NCBI RefSeq assembly: GCF_046523945.1
Contig: NZ_CP171363.1
Span: 1,798,001-1,862,000, forward strand
Reading direction: 5' to 3'
Length of the DNA: 64,000 nucleotides
DNA from: Faucicola mancuniensis
GTDB taxonomy: Bacteria > Pseudomonadota > Gammaproteobacteria > Pseudomonadales > Moraxellaceae
Part shown: one piece after another, positions 34,382-44,566 of the stretch
Layout: each line of letters begins with the position of its first letter
Position numbering within the stretch: the stretch's first letter is position 1
Made by a program: the position numbers and the translations under genes
The notes under the pieces: model-generated
The model's input: the letters and a program-made list of their open reading frames with translations, nothing else
Databases searched by the model: none
Told to the model about the DNA's origin: nothing

Positions 34382-34879
34382 ATCAGATTACCATCTCAGA
34401 TAAAGGCGGAAGAAAAAACCAAAACTTAAGTTTTGATTGGCGAAAAAAAACCTATACAATCGCATAGGTTCTAAGATTTATTTAAGAAAAATCAATTGCT
34501 TAAATAAAAATGGCAGACAAGCTTATTCTAGATAATAAGCCCGATATTGGGTTATCTGTTTTTAATAAAACAGCAAACTTGCTATCACTTTTTTGTCTAA
34601 AATTTAGTATCTTAAAACCTTTTTTGAAATTTATCACATCAATATGAAATAATAATGACATGACAAATTAAATTTGTTTGTTTAAAATTTGGTTAATTGG
34701 TTTTGTTGATAAAACTTTATGGAAAAACAAAACCTCACTAACAGGGGCGTATGATACGCTTTTTTTTGAAAAAAGCTATCATTTTTTTATCATATTGGCA
34801 ACTATGAGATAATCGGTATTATTTTAAGTATAAATGGAAAAATTAACAAAGGGTTTTGAACAAAATTACCAAAAAACCA
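34382..34879. other. AT-rich intergenic region with several small hairpins and a degenerate REP
   Basis: No gene seen in these ~500 bases. Features: an exact palindrome AAAACTTAAGTTTT near 34422, AACCTAT...ATAGGTT near 34450, GCTTATT...AATAAGC near 34519, and a degenerate REP at 34743-34760 (GGGGCGTATGATACGC) followed by a T/A hairpin. The region lies upstream of dat and downstream of the AEC permease, both leftward. The dat promoter should be here; no clear -35/-10 pair was found. Confidence 0.5.
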
Positions 34880-35836
34880 TCAAACCAAACCGACTGTCCG
34901 CAAAACCGCTATACCCACGCCCATGCCAACCATACTAAAAACGGTAGTAAATGCCAAAATATTGGCGGCTAAAATGTCGTTTCCGCCCATTGCTTTTGCC
35001 ATCACATAACTTGCGGCCGCGACAGGACTTGCCACCATGATAAATAGCACGCCAAACTGTACAGGCGTTAAAGCGAACGCCATGCCAAACGCCACAGCGA
35101 TAAGCGGTGCAAACAAAATCCGCCCAATGCTCGCTTGCATGGATACGCCAGACAGCTGAAACATGGTTTTTAAATCCATGCTCGCTCCTGCACAAATCAG
35201 AGCAAGTGGCAAGGCAACCGCACCGACAAGTTGCCCTGTTTTGGTGATAAATTCTGGCAACATCGGCAAACCTAAAAATTTATAGGCAAACGCTGATACA
35301 AGGGCGATAATCAGTGGATTTTTTGCCATTTTGGTTGTCATGCCAACGGCTTTTTGTTGAAAACCTGTGCTTTTGGTATCGGTTCGGCTTAAGCAAATGA
35401 CGGATAACACATTGTATAAAATGGTAATCACGCCCATATACACAGCCCCCATGCTCATGCCCATTTCGCCATAAGCATTGACAACGGTTGCCAAGCCGAT
35501 AATCGCCATGTTACTGCGAAAAATCGCTTGCACAAATACGCCTTTGTCTTTAATGTCTTTTACAAAAAAGTAAGCGTAAAGTTCTGCCAAAAAATACAGT
35601 AAAAACGTTACTAAAAAACCTGTTCCGAGCAAGTTTATTTGTTCAGAAATATTAATTTCACTTTTTAGCACACTAAAAAATAGTAAGCACGGCAAACTGT
35701 AATTAAAAACAATGTGCGATGCGGTATTGACAAAATTATCGTTTACGACTTGGCGTTTTTGCATAAACACGCCCAATGCCATCAGTAGTAAGTTTGGCAT
35801 GGTGATGTTAAAAGCAAAAAGTAAAGCGGAAAGCAT
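34880..35836 (-). CDS. AEC (auxin efflux carrier) family permease
   Basis: 318 residues with ten hydrophobic helices in two similar halves, starting LLFAFNITMPNLLLMALGVFM and with the C-terminal half beginning KNPLIIALVSAFAYKFLGL. The kinked helix with polar residues, LPLALICAGASMD, is typical of bacterial AEC proteins, which export or take up carboxylates such as malate or malonate. No specific substrate can be read from the sequence. Upstream lies the remnant of an acetyltransferase gene. Confidence 0.87.
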   Translation of the reverse strand: MLSALLFAFNITMPNLLLMALGVFMQKRQVVNDNFVNTASHIVFNYSLPCLLFFSVLKSEINISEQINLLGTGFLVTFLLYFLAELYAYFFVKDIKDKGVFVQAIFRSNMAIIGLATVVNAYGEMGMSMGAVYMGVITILYNVLSVICLSRTDTKSTGFQQKAVGMTTKMAKNPLIIALVSAFAYKFLGLPMLPEFITKTGQLVGAVALPLALICAGASMDLKTMFQLSGVSMQASIGRILFAPLIAVAFGMAFALTPVQFGVLFIMVASPVAAASYVMAKAMGGNDILAANILAFTTVFSMVGMGVGIAVLRTVGLV

Positions 35837-35847
35837 ATTAGTCCTAA

Positions 35848-35944
35848 ATTACTTGGTATAGGGTTTTCATTTCATTATCATTAAGCACAGATACAATTTT
35901 AAAGCCAAAGTTTTCATACAAATCTATTAATTGAATTAGGTTAA
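35848..35944 (-). pseudogene. 3' remnant of a GNAT-type acetyltransferase
   Basis: About 32 codons ending with TAG: LIQLIDLYENFGFKIVS then NDNEMKTLYQVI. 'LYENFGF' followed by a final strand and MxxxL is the classic C-terminus of GNAT N-acetyltransferases. The rest of the domain is missing; the fragment abuts the end of the upstream permease gene (35947). Confidence 0.6.
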
Positions 35945-35946
35945 GG

Positions 35947-37245
35947 TTAAATCACCCCAATCACCCACGAACAGAACATAATCGCAAGCGACAATCCCCA
36001 AATCCAAAAGAATGAATAACGAATATGCTTACCCATTGACAGATTAGCAAGCCCTAGACCCATCCATAATGCAGGCGAAAATGGTGAAACAAACGTACCA
36101 ACAATACTACCTATCATCACCGCATAGCCAGATTTTGCAGGTTCAACGCCTACATCCGTGGTAATCTGCTCAACAACAGGGAATAAGCCAAAATAATACG
36201 CATCCGTTGATAACACAAGCTCTAACGGTACGCCAAAAAATCCTGTAACATAATGCAAGTTTGGCAATAAGGCTTGTGGCAAAATGCTGACCAAATCTTT
36301 TGAGATAGAATCCAACATTCCCGCCCCTTTAAGCGTACCCAAGAATGTCCCTGCTGCCAAAATAATGGTTGCCATCATAATCGCACCACCAGCATTGGCA
36401 TTGATACAAGCGATTTGCTCTTTTGGTGTACGATAATTGACAAGCAACGCAACCGAAGTACCAAGCATAAAGACAAACGCAGGTGGCAATAAATTAGCAA
36501 ACAATACAATCATCGCTGCGATAAAGATAGCAACGTTTGCCCAAAATAGTTTTGGATTAAGCGGTTTTTCATCGGCATTTTCTGCAACATGATTGGCTTC
36601 TGCACCTGATACCAATGCACCATGCTCGGCAATAATACGGCGTTTTTCACGCATACCCAAAATCACCGCCATAATAATGGTTAAAGTAATACCGATAATT
36701 TGCACCATAATAAGCGGACGATAAATCACTTCCACATCAGCTGACAACACAGTCGCCACACGAGCGAGTGGACCGCCCCACGGCAACATATTGGTAATAC
36801 CTGCACTTGCTGCAAGTAACAAAAACAGCATATAAGGGTTCATTTTTAGACGTTGATAAAGCGGTAATAACGCAGGTACAACCAATAAAAATGTCGTTGC
36901 CCCTGCACCATCTAACTGTGCGACAACAGAAATTAAAACTGTACCCACAGCAACCGAAATCACGTTACCACGAGTAACCTTAATTAATCCATCAATTAAC
37001 GGCTTAAACACGCCTGCATCTCCCATAATGCTAAAAAACAAAATAGCAAACACAAACATAACAACAATCTGAATCACAGATGTTGTACCATCAAGATAAA
37101 ATTCTTTTATCTGTGCTAAATCAAATCCTGCCAGCAATGCACCGATAAATGGCACAAGCACCATTGCAATCACAGGTGATACTTTTTCAGTTAATAACAA
37201 GCCCACAATCACAAAGATAATGGCAAGCCCAACAATAGTCAGCAT
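35947..37245 (-). CDS. CitMHS family citrate/divalent cation:proton symporter
   Basis: 432 residues, about eleven membrane helices. CitMHS-type landmarks: MVLVPFIGALLAGFDLAQIKEF, GVFKPLIDGLIKVTRGN, LDGAGATTFLLVVPALLPLY, GITNMLPWGGPLARVATVL and LVLSTDAYYFGLFPVV. Characterised members import metal-citrate complexes (Mg or Ca) with protons. No citrate utilisation genes are adjacent, though isocitrate dehydrogenase lies nearby. Substrate assigned by family only. Confidence 0.88.
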   Translation of the reverse strand: MLTIVGLAIIFVIVGLLLTEKVSPVIAMVLVPFIGALLAGFDLAQIKEFYLDGTTSVIQIVVMFVFAILFFSIMGDAGVFKPLIDGLIKVTRGNVISVAVGTVLISVVAQLDGAGATTFLLVVPALLPLYQRLKMNPYMLFLLLAASAGITNMLPWGGPLARVATVLSADVEVIYRPLIMVQIIGITLTIIMAVILGMREKRRIIAEHGALVSGAEANHVAENADEKPLNPKLFWANVAIFIAAMIVLFANLLPPAFVFMLGTSVALLVNYRTPKEQIACINANAGGAIMMATIILAAGTFLGTLKGAGMLDSISKDLVSILPQALLPNLHYVTGFFGVPLELVLSTDAYYFGLFPVVEQITTDVGVEPAKSGYAVMIGSIVGTFVSPFSPALWMGLGLANLSMGKHIRYSFFWIWGLSLAIMFCSWVIGVI

Positions 37246-37355
37246 AATCTCTCCATAAACTAAACAAAATTACTGCATTATAAATAAAAAATTAAAAATT
37301 CACAAATACAATATAATTTTAGCTTATGAAAAATTGGCACAAGTTTATAACAATA

Positions 37356-39233
37356 TCAAGACTTTAGCTTTTTCAATTTTTTAATCGTCATCGCTAATAG
37401 ACTCACCGCTGCAGGGGTTACACCGCTGATACGGCTTGCCTGTCCCAGCGTAGCAGGGCGAACATGAGTCAATTTTTGTACAATTTCATTGGACAATCCA
37501 GACACAGATTTATAATCAAAATCGGCAGGCAAAGTAGTGTTTTCAAGACGTTTCATCTGCTCAATCTCGTCTGATTGGCGGTTGATGTAGCCTTCATATT
37601 TTACGCCAATTTCAATCTGCTCGCCCACTTCATCACTCACTTCAGAATTTGTAATGACTGCAATATCCTTAAAACTAATATTAGGACGTTTTAATAAATC
37701 CAAACTGTTTACTTCTTTGGTCAAAACTTCATCAGGATTATTTTGCATAAACGCCTTGCCAAGTGCATTGTTTGGCGTTGCCCAAAGAGCCTTTAATCGC
37801 TCAGTTTCTGTGGCGATTTTTTCCATTTTTTCACTATAGGCTTGCCAGCGTGCGTCATCAACTAGCCCCAATTCACGCCCTTTTTCGGTCAAGCGTTGGT
37901 CGGCATTGTCTTCACGCAGCATCAAGCGATATTCGGCACGGCTTGTAAACATACGGTACGGCTCTTTTGTGCCGTTAGTGATTAAATCGTCCACCAACAC
38001 GCCCACATAAGCCTCGTCACGGCGTGGCGTCCATGCGTCTTTGCCTTGCGTGCGTAGCCCTGCATTTAGACCTGCCAATAAGCCTTGAGCTGCCGCCTCT
38101 TCATAGCCTGTTGTGCCATTGATTTGCCCTGCAAAAAATAGGTTGGCAATCGCTTTGGTTTCCAAACTTGGATGCAAGGCTTGTGGGTCAAAATAATCGT
38201 ATTCAATGGCGTAACCAGGTCGTAAAATATGAGCGTTTTCAAGCCCTTTCATGGAATGCACAAGTTGTAATTGAATGTCAAACGGCAAACTGGTAGAAAT
38301 GCCATTTGGATAAAGTTCATGCGTGGTCAAGCCTTCTGGCTCAATAAAAATTTGATGGCTGTCTTTGTCAGCAAAACGATGAATTTTGTCTTCAATAGAC
38401 GGACAATATCTTGGCCCAACCCCTTCAATCACCCCAGAATACATGGGTGAGCGGTCAAGCCCACTTCTAATAATGTCATGCGTTCGTTCGTTGGTGTGGG
38501 TGATGTAGCAGTTGATTTGGCGTGGGTGCATAGCAACATTGCCCATATAACTCATGACTGGCAAAGGCGTATCGCCAGCTTGCACGGTCATTTTGCTAAA
38601 ATCTACCGTGCGTGCGTCAATGCGTGGCGGTGTGCCTGTTTTTAGTCGTCCCACAGGCAAATTTAACTCACGCAAACGCTCGGCAAGACGAATGGACGGT
38701 GGGTCGCCTGCTCGTCCGCCTTTGTGGTTTTGTAGTCCGATATGAATTGTTCCACCCAAAAATGTGCCAGACGTTAGCACCACCGCACCGCAAGAAAACT
38801 CAATCCCTGCTTGTGTTACAACGGCAACGGCTTTACCATTTTCCACCAAAATATCATCGGCAGCTTGTTGAAAAATATCCAAATTTGGCTGATTTTCTAG
38901 GGTATGGCGAATGTAGGCTTTGTATAAAATTCTGTCAGCTTGAGCGCGTGTCGCGCGCACTGCCGCCCCTTTTCGGCTGTTTAACACACGAAATTGAATG
39001 CCTGCGTGGTCGGTCGCCAACGCCATGACACCGCCCAATGCGTCCACTTCACGCACAAGGTGCGATTTGCCAATACCGCCAATGGCAGGGTTGCACGACA
39101 TTTGCCCAAGCGTTTCAATATTGTGCGTCAAAAGTAGCGTTTGTTGCCCCATGCGAGCTGCCGCCAAAGCTGCCTCTGTACCTGCATGACCGCCACCAAT
39201 CACAATCACGTCATAAATTTTTGGGTATTTCAT
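37356..39233 (-). CDS. mnmG: tRNA uridine-34 carboxymethylaminomethyl modification enzyme MnmG (GidA)
   Basis: Start ATG at 39233 (MKYPKIYDV), with GAGA upstream; a longer frame to 39272 adds only an AT-rich leader. About 625 residues. FAD-binding DVIVIGGGHAGTEAALAAARMG, then MSCNPAIGGIGKSHLVREVDALGG, LKTGTPPRID, GYAIEYDYFDP and FTSRAEYRLMLREDNAD. With MnmE and folate it modifies U34 in several tRNAs. The C-terminal helical domain (GLSNEIVQKL, GVTPAAVSLL) that binds MnmE is intact. Divergent to purH. Confidence 0.96.
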   Translation of the reverse strand: MKYPKIYDVIVIGGGHAGTEAALAAARMGQQTLLLTHNIETLGQMSCNPAIGGIGKSHLVREVDALGGVMALATDHAGIQFRVLNSRKGAAVRATRAQADRILYKAYIRHTLENQPNLDIFQQAADDILVENGKAVAVVTQAGIEFSCGAVVLTSGTFLGGTIHIGLQNHKGGRAGDPPSIRLAERLRELNLPVGRLKTGTPPRIDARTVDFSKMTVQAGDTPLPVMSYMGNVAMHPRQINCYITHTNERTHDIIRSGLDRSPMYSGVIEGVGPRYCPSIEDKIHRFADKDSHQIFIEPEGLTTHELYPNGISTSLPFDIQLQLVHSMKGLENAHILRPGYAIEYDYFDPQALHPSLETKAIANLFFAGQINGTTGYEEAAAQGLLAGLNAGLRTQGKDAWTPRRDEAYVGVLVDDLITNGTKEPYRMFTSRAEYRLMLREDNADQRLTEKGRELGLVDDARWQAYSEKMEKIATETERLKALWATPNNALGKAFMQNNPDEVLTKEVNSLDLLKRPNISFKDIAVITNSEVSDEVGEQIEIGVKYEGYINRQSDEIEQMKRLENTTLPADFDYKSVSGLSNEIVQKLTHVRPATLGQASRISGVTPAAVSLLAMTIKKLKKLKS

Positions 39234-39464
39234 AATTTTCTCTTTATTATTAAATATAATGTTAAAAACCAATTATTATAGCATTTTTATTGGGGTTTGG
39301 GATTTATTTAAACGTGGTTTGTGTAAATTTTTTTGTCAAAATTTGGCTAAAAATTTATGGTTAACTGTGTTAGAATATTCAACAGTTTTTGTTTTTTTTG
39401 GGCTTATAAAATAATTTTTAGATTGTTTTATAAGATTTTTTTAAAAATAAATTGGACTTTATTT

Positions 39465-41048
39465 ATGAATAACCAACCTTATGCCTTGCTGTCTGTGTCT
39501 GATAAATCTGGTATTGTTGATTTTGCCAAAGGTTTATTGGTGCATAATTTTCGCCTTTTATCAACAGGTGGTACTTATAAACTGCTCAAAGAAAACGGTC
39601 TTGACGTTACAGAAGTTGCCGAATACACAGGCTTTGCCGAGATGATGGACGGTCGTGTCAAAACCTTACATCCAAAAGTACATGGCGGTATTTTAGGTCG
39701 TCGTGGCACGGACGATGCGATTATGGCGGAGCATGGCATTGATCGCATTGACATGGTGGTGGTAAATCTGTATCCATTCGCTCAAACCATCGCAAAACCA
39801 AACGTAACCAAAGAAGATGCCATTGAAAACATTGACATTGGCGGTCCTACAATGGTGCGTGCTGCCGCTAAAAATCATGACCATGTGAGCATTGTTACCA
39901 ATCCAAACGACTACTCAATGATTTTGGGCGAATTGACTGCGGACGGTGCGATTTCGGCACAAACTCGTTTTGATTTGGCGGTCAAAGCCTTTGAACACAC
40001 CGCCCATTATGATGGTATGATTGCCAACTTTTTGGGCAATCGTTTGCAAGGCTTTGATAATGCTGAACAATTTCCACGCACGTTTAACGTACAAATGGAC
40101 AAAGCCCAAGACTTACGCTATGGCGAAAATCCACACCAAAATGCCAGTTTTTATGTGGAAAAATCCCCTGTCAATGGTGTAAAAGAAGCCAGCATTTCAA
40201 CCGCTAAACAATTACAAGGCAAAGAATTATCCTACAATAATATTGCCGATACCGATGCGGCGTTAGAATGTGTTAAATCATTTGAAGCCCCTGCTTGCGT
40301 GATTGTGAAACACGCCAATCCATGCGGTGTGGCGGTAGATAGCGACTTGACATCAGCGTATCAAAAAGCCTTTGCCACCGACCCAGAATCAGCCTTTGGC
40401 GGTATTATCGCCTTTAACCGTCAGCTTGATGTGGCGACTGCAATGGCGATTGTGGAACAGCAGTTTGTAGAAGTTATCATCGCCCCAAGCGTTGCTGATG
40501 GCGTGCTTGAAATTACAGGTGCTAAGAAAAACGTGCGTGTCCTCGTGTGTGGCGAATTGCCAAAACCAAGCGAGCGTAAAGCCCAATTTGATTTTAAACG
40601 AGTAACTGGTGGTCTGCTTGTACAAGACCAAGATTTGGGTTGGATTAGCCTTGATGATTTAAAAGTGGTAACAAAAGCACAACCAACCAAAGAACAGCTT
40701 GATGACTTGTTATTTACTTGGAAAGTGGCAAAATACGTCAAATCCAATGCGATTGTGTATGGCAAAGACCAACGCACCATTGGTGTGGGTGCAGGGCAAA
40801 TGAGCCGAGTGAACTCTGCTCGTATCGCAGGGATTAAAGCCGAACACGCTGGATTATCGCCTGTTGGTGCGGTGATGGCTTCGGACGCATTTTTCCCATT
40901 CCGTGATGGTATTGACAATGCTGCCAAAGCAGGTATCACTGCAATTATCCAACCGGGTGGCTCAATGCGTGACGATGAAACGATTGCGGCAGCCGATGAA
41001 CATGGTATTGCAATGGTGTTCACAGGTATGCGTCATTTTAGACATTAA
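39465..41048 (+). CDS. purH: Bifunctional AICAR transformylase/IMP cyclohydrolase
   Basis: The frame is open from 39357, but the family start MNNQPYALLSVSDKSGIVDFA is at 39465; the extra 36 residues are AT-driven and unlike the family. About 527 residues. The cyclohydrolase domain has LLSTGGTYKLL and MMDGRVKTLHPKVHGGILGRR; the transformylase domain has LRYGENPHQNASFY, CVIVKHANPCGVA (catalytic Lys and His), KYVKSNAIVYGKD and AFFPFRDGID. It performs the last two steps of IMP synthesis. A strong terminator follows. Confidence 0.97.
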   Translation: MNNQPYALLSVSDKSGIVDFAKGLLVHNFRLLSTGGTYKLLKENGLDVTEVAEYTGFAEMMDGRVKTLHPKVHGGILGRRGTDDAIMAEHGIDRIDMVVVNLYPFAQTIAKPNVTKEDAIENIDIGGPTMVRAAAKNHDHVSIVTNPNDYSMILGELTADGAISAQTRFDLAVKAFEHTAHYDGMIANFLGNRLQGFDNAEQFPRTFNVQMDKAQDLRYGENPHQNASFYVEKSPVNGVKEASISTAKQLQGKELSYNNIADTDAALECVKSFEAPACVIVKHANPCGVAVDSDLTSAYQKAFATDPESAFGGIIAFNRQLDVATAMAIVEQQFVEVIIAPSVADGVLEITGAKKNVRVLVCGELPKPSERKAQFDFKRVTGGLLVQDQDLGWISLDDLKVVTKAQPTKEQLDDLLFTWKVAKYVKSNAIVYGKDQRTIGVGAGQMSRVNSARIAGIKAEHAGLSPVGAVMASDAFFPFRDGIDNAAKAGITAIIQPGGSMRDDETIAAADEHGIAMVFTGMRHFRH

Positions 41049-41067
41049 TCTGTAAGTTTGAATTAAT

Positions 41068-41103
41068 AAAAAAAGCGAAAATTTTGGTTTTCGCTTTTTT
41101 TTG
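41068..41103 (+). terminator. Terminator after purH
   Basis: Stem AAAAGCGAAAA / TTTTCGCTTTT with a short loop and eight T after it, 20 bases past the stop. Confidence 0.9.
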
Positions 41104-41191
41104 GTAATTTTTTCCAAATTTTTACATGATAAAAAAATACACCCAAACTTGTGATTTGGGCATATTTAACATGATGCAAAGTTATAAACGA

Positions 41192-43411
41192 TTAGATATT
41201 GGCAATAATATCGTTTAAGGTTTTGCTTGGACGCATGGCTTCGCTTGCTAATTTTTCATTTGGTAAAAAATAACCTTGCATATCCACAGGATTACCTTGT
41301 ACGCTGTTTAATTCTGCCAAAATATCGCTTTCTTTTTCGTTCAATGCTTTGGCAACAGGGGCAAATTGTGCTTTTAATTCAGCGTCTTTGTCTTGCTCTG
41401 CCAACGCATTTGCCCAGTAACGAGCAATGTAGTAGTGGCTACCACGGTTATCAAGTTCGCCTGCTTTGCGTTTTGGTGATTTGTCATTTAACAACAATTC
41501 TTCGGTTGCTTTGTCCAACGCATCGGCTAATACTTGGGCTTTTTGGTTGTTATTGGTTTGTGCCAAATGCTCTAATGACACCGCCAACGCCAAAAATTCG
41601 CCCAAACTGTCCCAACGCAAATGGTCTTCTTCTAAGAACTGTTGTACATGTTTTGGTGCTGAACCGCCCGCACCTGTTTCAAACATACCACCACCATTCA
41701 TCAAAGGCACGATTGACAACATTTTGGCAGAAGTACCAAGTTCCAAGATAGGGAACAAGTCGGTGTTAAAGTCACGCAATACATTACCTGTAACCGAAAT
41801 CGTGTCTTTGCCGTCTTTGATACGCTCAAGGCTAAACAAACAAGCGTCCGCAGGTGGCAAAATGCGAATGTCCAAACCATTGGTATCATGCTCGCCCAAA
41901 TATACGTTTACTTTTTTAATGAGCTCAGCGTCATGTGCACGTTTTTCATCTAACCAAAATACCGCAGGGGTGTTAGACAATCTTGCACGATTAACCGCAA
42001 GTTTCACCCAATCTTTGATAGGTGCGTCTTTGGTTTGGCACGCACGCCAAATATCGCCTGTTTCAACTTCGTGGCTAGTCAATACATTGCCTTTGTCGTC
42101 AATTAACTGCATTGTACCGTCAAATGGGATTTCAAAGGTTTTGTCATGTGAGCCATATTCTTCAGCTTTTTGAGCCATTAAGCCGACATTTGGCACGCTA
42201 CCCATCGTTGTTGGGTCAAATGCACCGTGTTTTTTACAAAAATCAATCACAGCGGTGTAAATACCTGCATAACTGCTATCAGGAATGACAGCTTTGGTAT
42301 CAACGGCTTTGCCGTCTTTGTCCCACATACGACCTGAATTACGAATCATCGCAGGAATTGACGCATCAATAATTACATCGCTTGGCACGTGTAAGTTGGT
42401 AATGCCTTTGCTAGAGTCCACCATTGCAATGCTTGGGGCTTTGTCATAGCTTTCTTGAATGGCTTGTTCTACGCCAGCTTTGACTTCTGGGGCTAATTCT
42501 TCTAAATTTGCCAACAAATTACCAAAACCATTGTTTACATTCACGCCAACCGCTTCTAATTCTTTACCATATTTTTCAAACACAGGGGCAAAAAATACTT
42601 TCACCGCATGACCAAAAATAATTGGGTCAGACACTTTCATCATGGTGGCTTTCATGTGCAAGCTAAACAACACGTCTTTGGCTTTGGCATCAGCGACTTG
42701 TTCTTCTAAAAATTTCACAAGGGCTTTTTTGCTCATAAAGGTGGCATCAATGATTTCGCCTTTTAGCAGTTTTAATGGTTTACGCAATTCTTGTTTTTGA
42801 CCGTCTTTGCCTGTCAAAACAAATGAAACGCTGGTTTCTTCGCTGACTGTAACAGATTTTTCATTGTGAAAAAAGTCGCCATCAGTCATGGTTGCCACGT
42901 GCGATTTGCTGTCGGCAGTCCACGCACCCATGCTATGTGGGTATTTTTTGGCAAAGTTTTTTACCGCTTTTGGGGCACGGCGGTCAGAGTTACCTTCACG
43001 CAACACAGGGTTTACCGCACTGCCTTTGATACGGTCATAGCGAGCTTGGATATCTTTTTCTTCGTCAGTTTGGGCGTTTTCAGGATAGCTTGGAATATCG
43101 TAACCGTCCGCTTGTAATTCAGCGATTGCCGATGTTAATTGTGGCATTGACGCACTCACGTTTGGCAATTTAATCACATTGGCTTCAGGTTTTTTTACCA
43201 ATTCGCCAAGTTCTGCCAATGCGTCAGGCACACGTTGTTCAGCGGTCAATTTTTCTGGAAAAGTGGCTAAAATACGACCTGCAAGCGAAATATCCGCTGT
43301 TTTAAATTCAATATCAGACGATTTGGTAAAGGCTTGAATGATTGGCAACAAAGATTTAGTTGCAAGGGCAGGGGCTTCGTCAGTGTGGGTGTAGATAATG
43401 GTTGCAGTCAT
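41192..43411 (-). CDS. icd: Isocitrate dehydrogenase, NADP-dependent, monomeric type
   Basis: 739 residues, the size of the monomeric IDH-II form and unrelated in layout to the 416-residue dimer of E. coli. Landmarks: ATIIYTHTDEAPALATKSLLPI, EGNSDRRAPKAVKNFAKKYPH, NNGFGNLLANLEEL, MVDSSKGITNLHVPSDVIIDASIPAMIRNSG, DSSYAGIYTAVIDFCKKHGAFDP and RGSHYYIARYWA. It oxidises isocitrate to 2-oxoglutarate and CO2 with NADP. Monomeric IDH is common in Moraxellaceae. The 190 bases upstream are AT-rich with no gene. Confidence 0.96.
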   Translation of the reverse strand: MTATIIYTHTDEAPALATKSLLPIIQAFTKSSDIEFKTADISLAGRILATFPEKLTAEQRVPDALAELGELVKKPEANVIKLPNVSASMPQLTSAIAELQADGYDIPSYPENAQTDEEKDIQARYDRIKGSAVNPVLREGNSDRRAPKAVKNFAKKYPHSMGAWTADSKSHVATMTDGDFFHNEKSVTVSEETSVSFVLTGKDGQKQELRKPLKLLKGEIIDATFMSKKALVKFLEEQVADAKAKDVLFSLHMKATMMKVSDPIIFGHAVKVFFAPVFEKYGKELEAVGVNVNNGFGNLLANLEELAPEVKAGVEQAIQESYDKAPSIAMVDSSKGITNLHVPSDVIIDASIPAMIRNSGRMWDKDGKAVDTKAVIPDSSYAGIYTAVIDFCKKHGAFDPTTMGSVPNVGLMAQKAEEYGSHDKTFEIPFDGTMQLIDDKGNVLTSHEVETGDIWRACQTKDAPIKDWVKLAVNRARLSNTPAVFWLDEKRAHDAELIKKVNVYLGEHDTNGLDIRILPPADACLFSLERIKDGKDTISVTGNVLRDFNTDLFPILELGTSAKMLSIVPLMNGGGMFETGAGGSAPKHVQQFLEEDHLRWDSLGEFLALAVSLEHLAQTNNNQKAQVLADALDKATEELLLNDKSPKRKAGELDNRGSHYYIARYWANALAEQDKDAELKAQFAPVAKALNEKESDILAELNSVQGNPVDMQGYFLPNEKLASEAMRPSKTLNDIIANI

Positions 43412-43601
43412 AAAAACTCCATTTGGTTATTATAAAAAAGAAAAATGGGAAAATCACAAATTTGGCATAATATCCAACAAATGTCAAATATTACAAAAAT
43501 ATTTGCGACATTATAGCACAATTTGTTGGATTTTGGAAAAGTGAATGTGTACAAATGTTTTTGTTATTTTGATAAAAAATTGTTGATAAAAAATTCAAAA
43601 A

Positions 43602-44429
43602 TTAGCCCTGATAAAAACGTTCCAATGCAGGCACAATTTGTTTTTTGCGACTGACAATTTGACCCAAATTGATGACTTGTTGATGAAGATTGTTTTGAGT
43701 TTTATTTAAGTTAAATGATTGATAAATAATATGATTTTGTTCATCATCGGTACAAATCGCCCAAGATTGTTGTTGTAAGATATCCACAATCACCACCAAC
43801 AAAAAATCCAAATGGTCTTGTTGTTTGACATTGTTAATAGTCGCTTGTAAATCAGTAATTCTCTCAAAAATTTGTTCAGGATTAACCGTTTCTATACAAG
43901 AAATTCCCCATTTTTTATTATGATACCCAATGTCATTTTTTGTGATAAAGGTAAAATGTTTGTAATCAGTAGTCAATAATTGTTCACTTGTTAAGTGACT
44001 AACATCACTTTTGGCATTAAACAACTGTTTAGCAAAATCAGACACATCAGTGATATCGGCGATTTCACAAAGTTTTTGTAAAACGGTTTTGTCGGTGTGG
44101 GTGGCGGTTGGGCTGTTAAGATTTAAAGTATCAGAAATTATCGCCCCTGTCATCAATGTAGCAAAGTGTTTGGGCGGTAACAAGCCCAATTCTTGATACA
44201 TCAAAAACAGCAACGTACAAGTCGAGCCGACAGGTTGCAAACGAATATAAGCAGGCTCGAACGTGGTCAAATCGCCCAATTTATGATGGTCAATCACATA
44301 GCGGATTTGGTAACGGTGCAAATCGGCGATGGATTGTCCGCTTTCGTTGTGGTCAAGTAGGGCGATGGGGTGGTTGTCCGCTAAATTTGGACACAAATCT
44401 GGCGGATTAATATTGACAAGATTTAACAA
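43602..44429 (-). pseudogene. 5'-truncated manganese-dependent inorganic pyrophosphatase (DHH family)
   Basis: The remaining 275 codons follow family II PPase (PpaC): LLDHNESGQS, the DHH motif in YVIDHHKLGD, RLQPVGSTCTLLFLMY, MTGAIISDTLNLNSPTAT, the C-terminal DHHA2 domain with ISCIETVNP and a final SRKKQIVPALERFY. The normal start, about 45 residues with the metal-binding HxNPDxD motif, is absent; the frame is closed by a stop just upstream of a TTG at 44429. Without that motif the metal site is incomplete, so the product is very likely inactive. The deletion end is close to the rubredoxin promoter region. Confidence 0.8.
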
Positions 44430-44566
44430 AAATTTTTAATATTTTAACAAAATTTTTGTGGTGTGTATTTGATAATTTCATTGCAAAGCCATTAATCTAC
44501 TTGATAATATAAGTGAATACTTGTAAACTATATTTTTATATCAATTTTTTAATTTATAGGTAAGTT

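Noticed and set aside
39234..39272. N-terminal extension of MnmG by 13 residues
   Set aside because: The standard FAD-domain start at 39233 has the better ribosome site.
39357..39464. N-terminal extension of PurH by 36 residues
   Set aside because: The family start lies at 39465; the extension is Phe/Ile/Lys-rich AT noise.
40421..41023. 200-residue frame antisense to purH
   Set aside because: Shadow of a strongly conserved gene in the opposite frame; composition typical of antisense frames and no motif.
41466..42173. 235-residue frame antisense to icd
   Set aside because: Lies entirely within a well-matched gene; Ser/Asn/Pro-rich with no recognisable domain.
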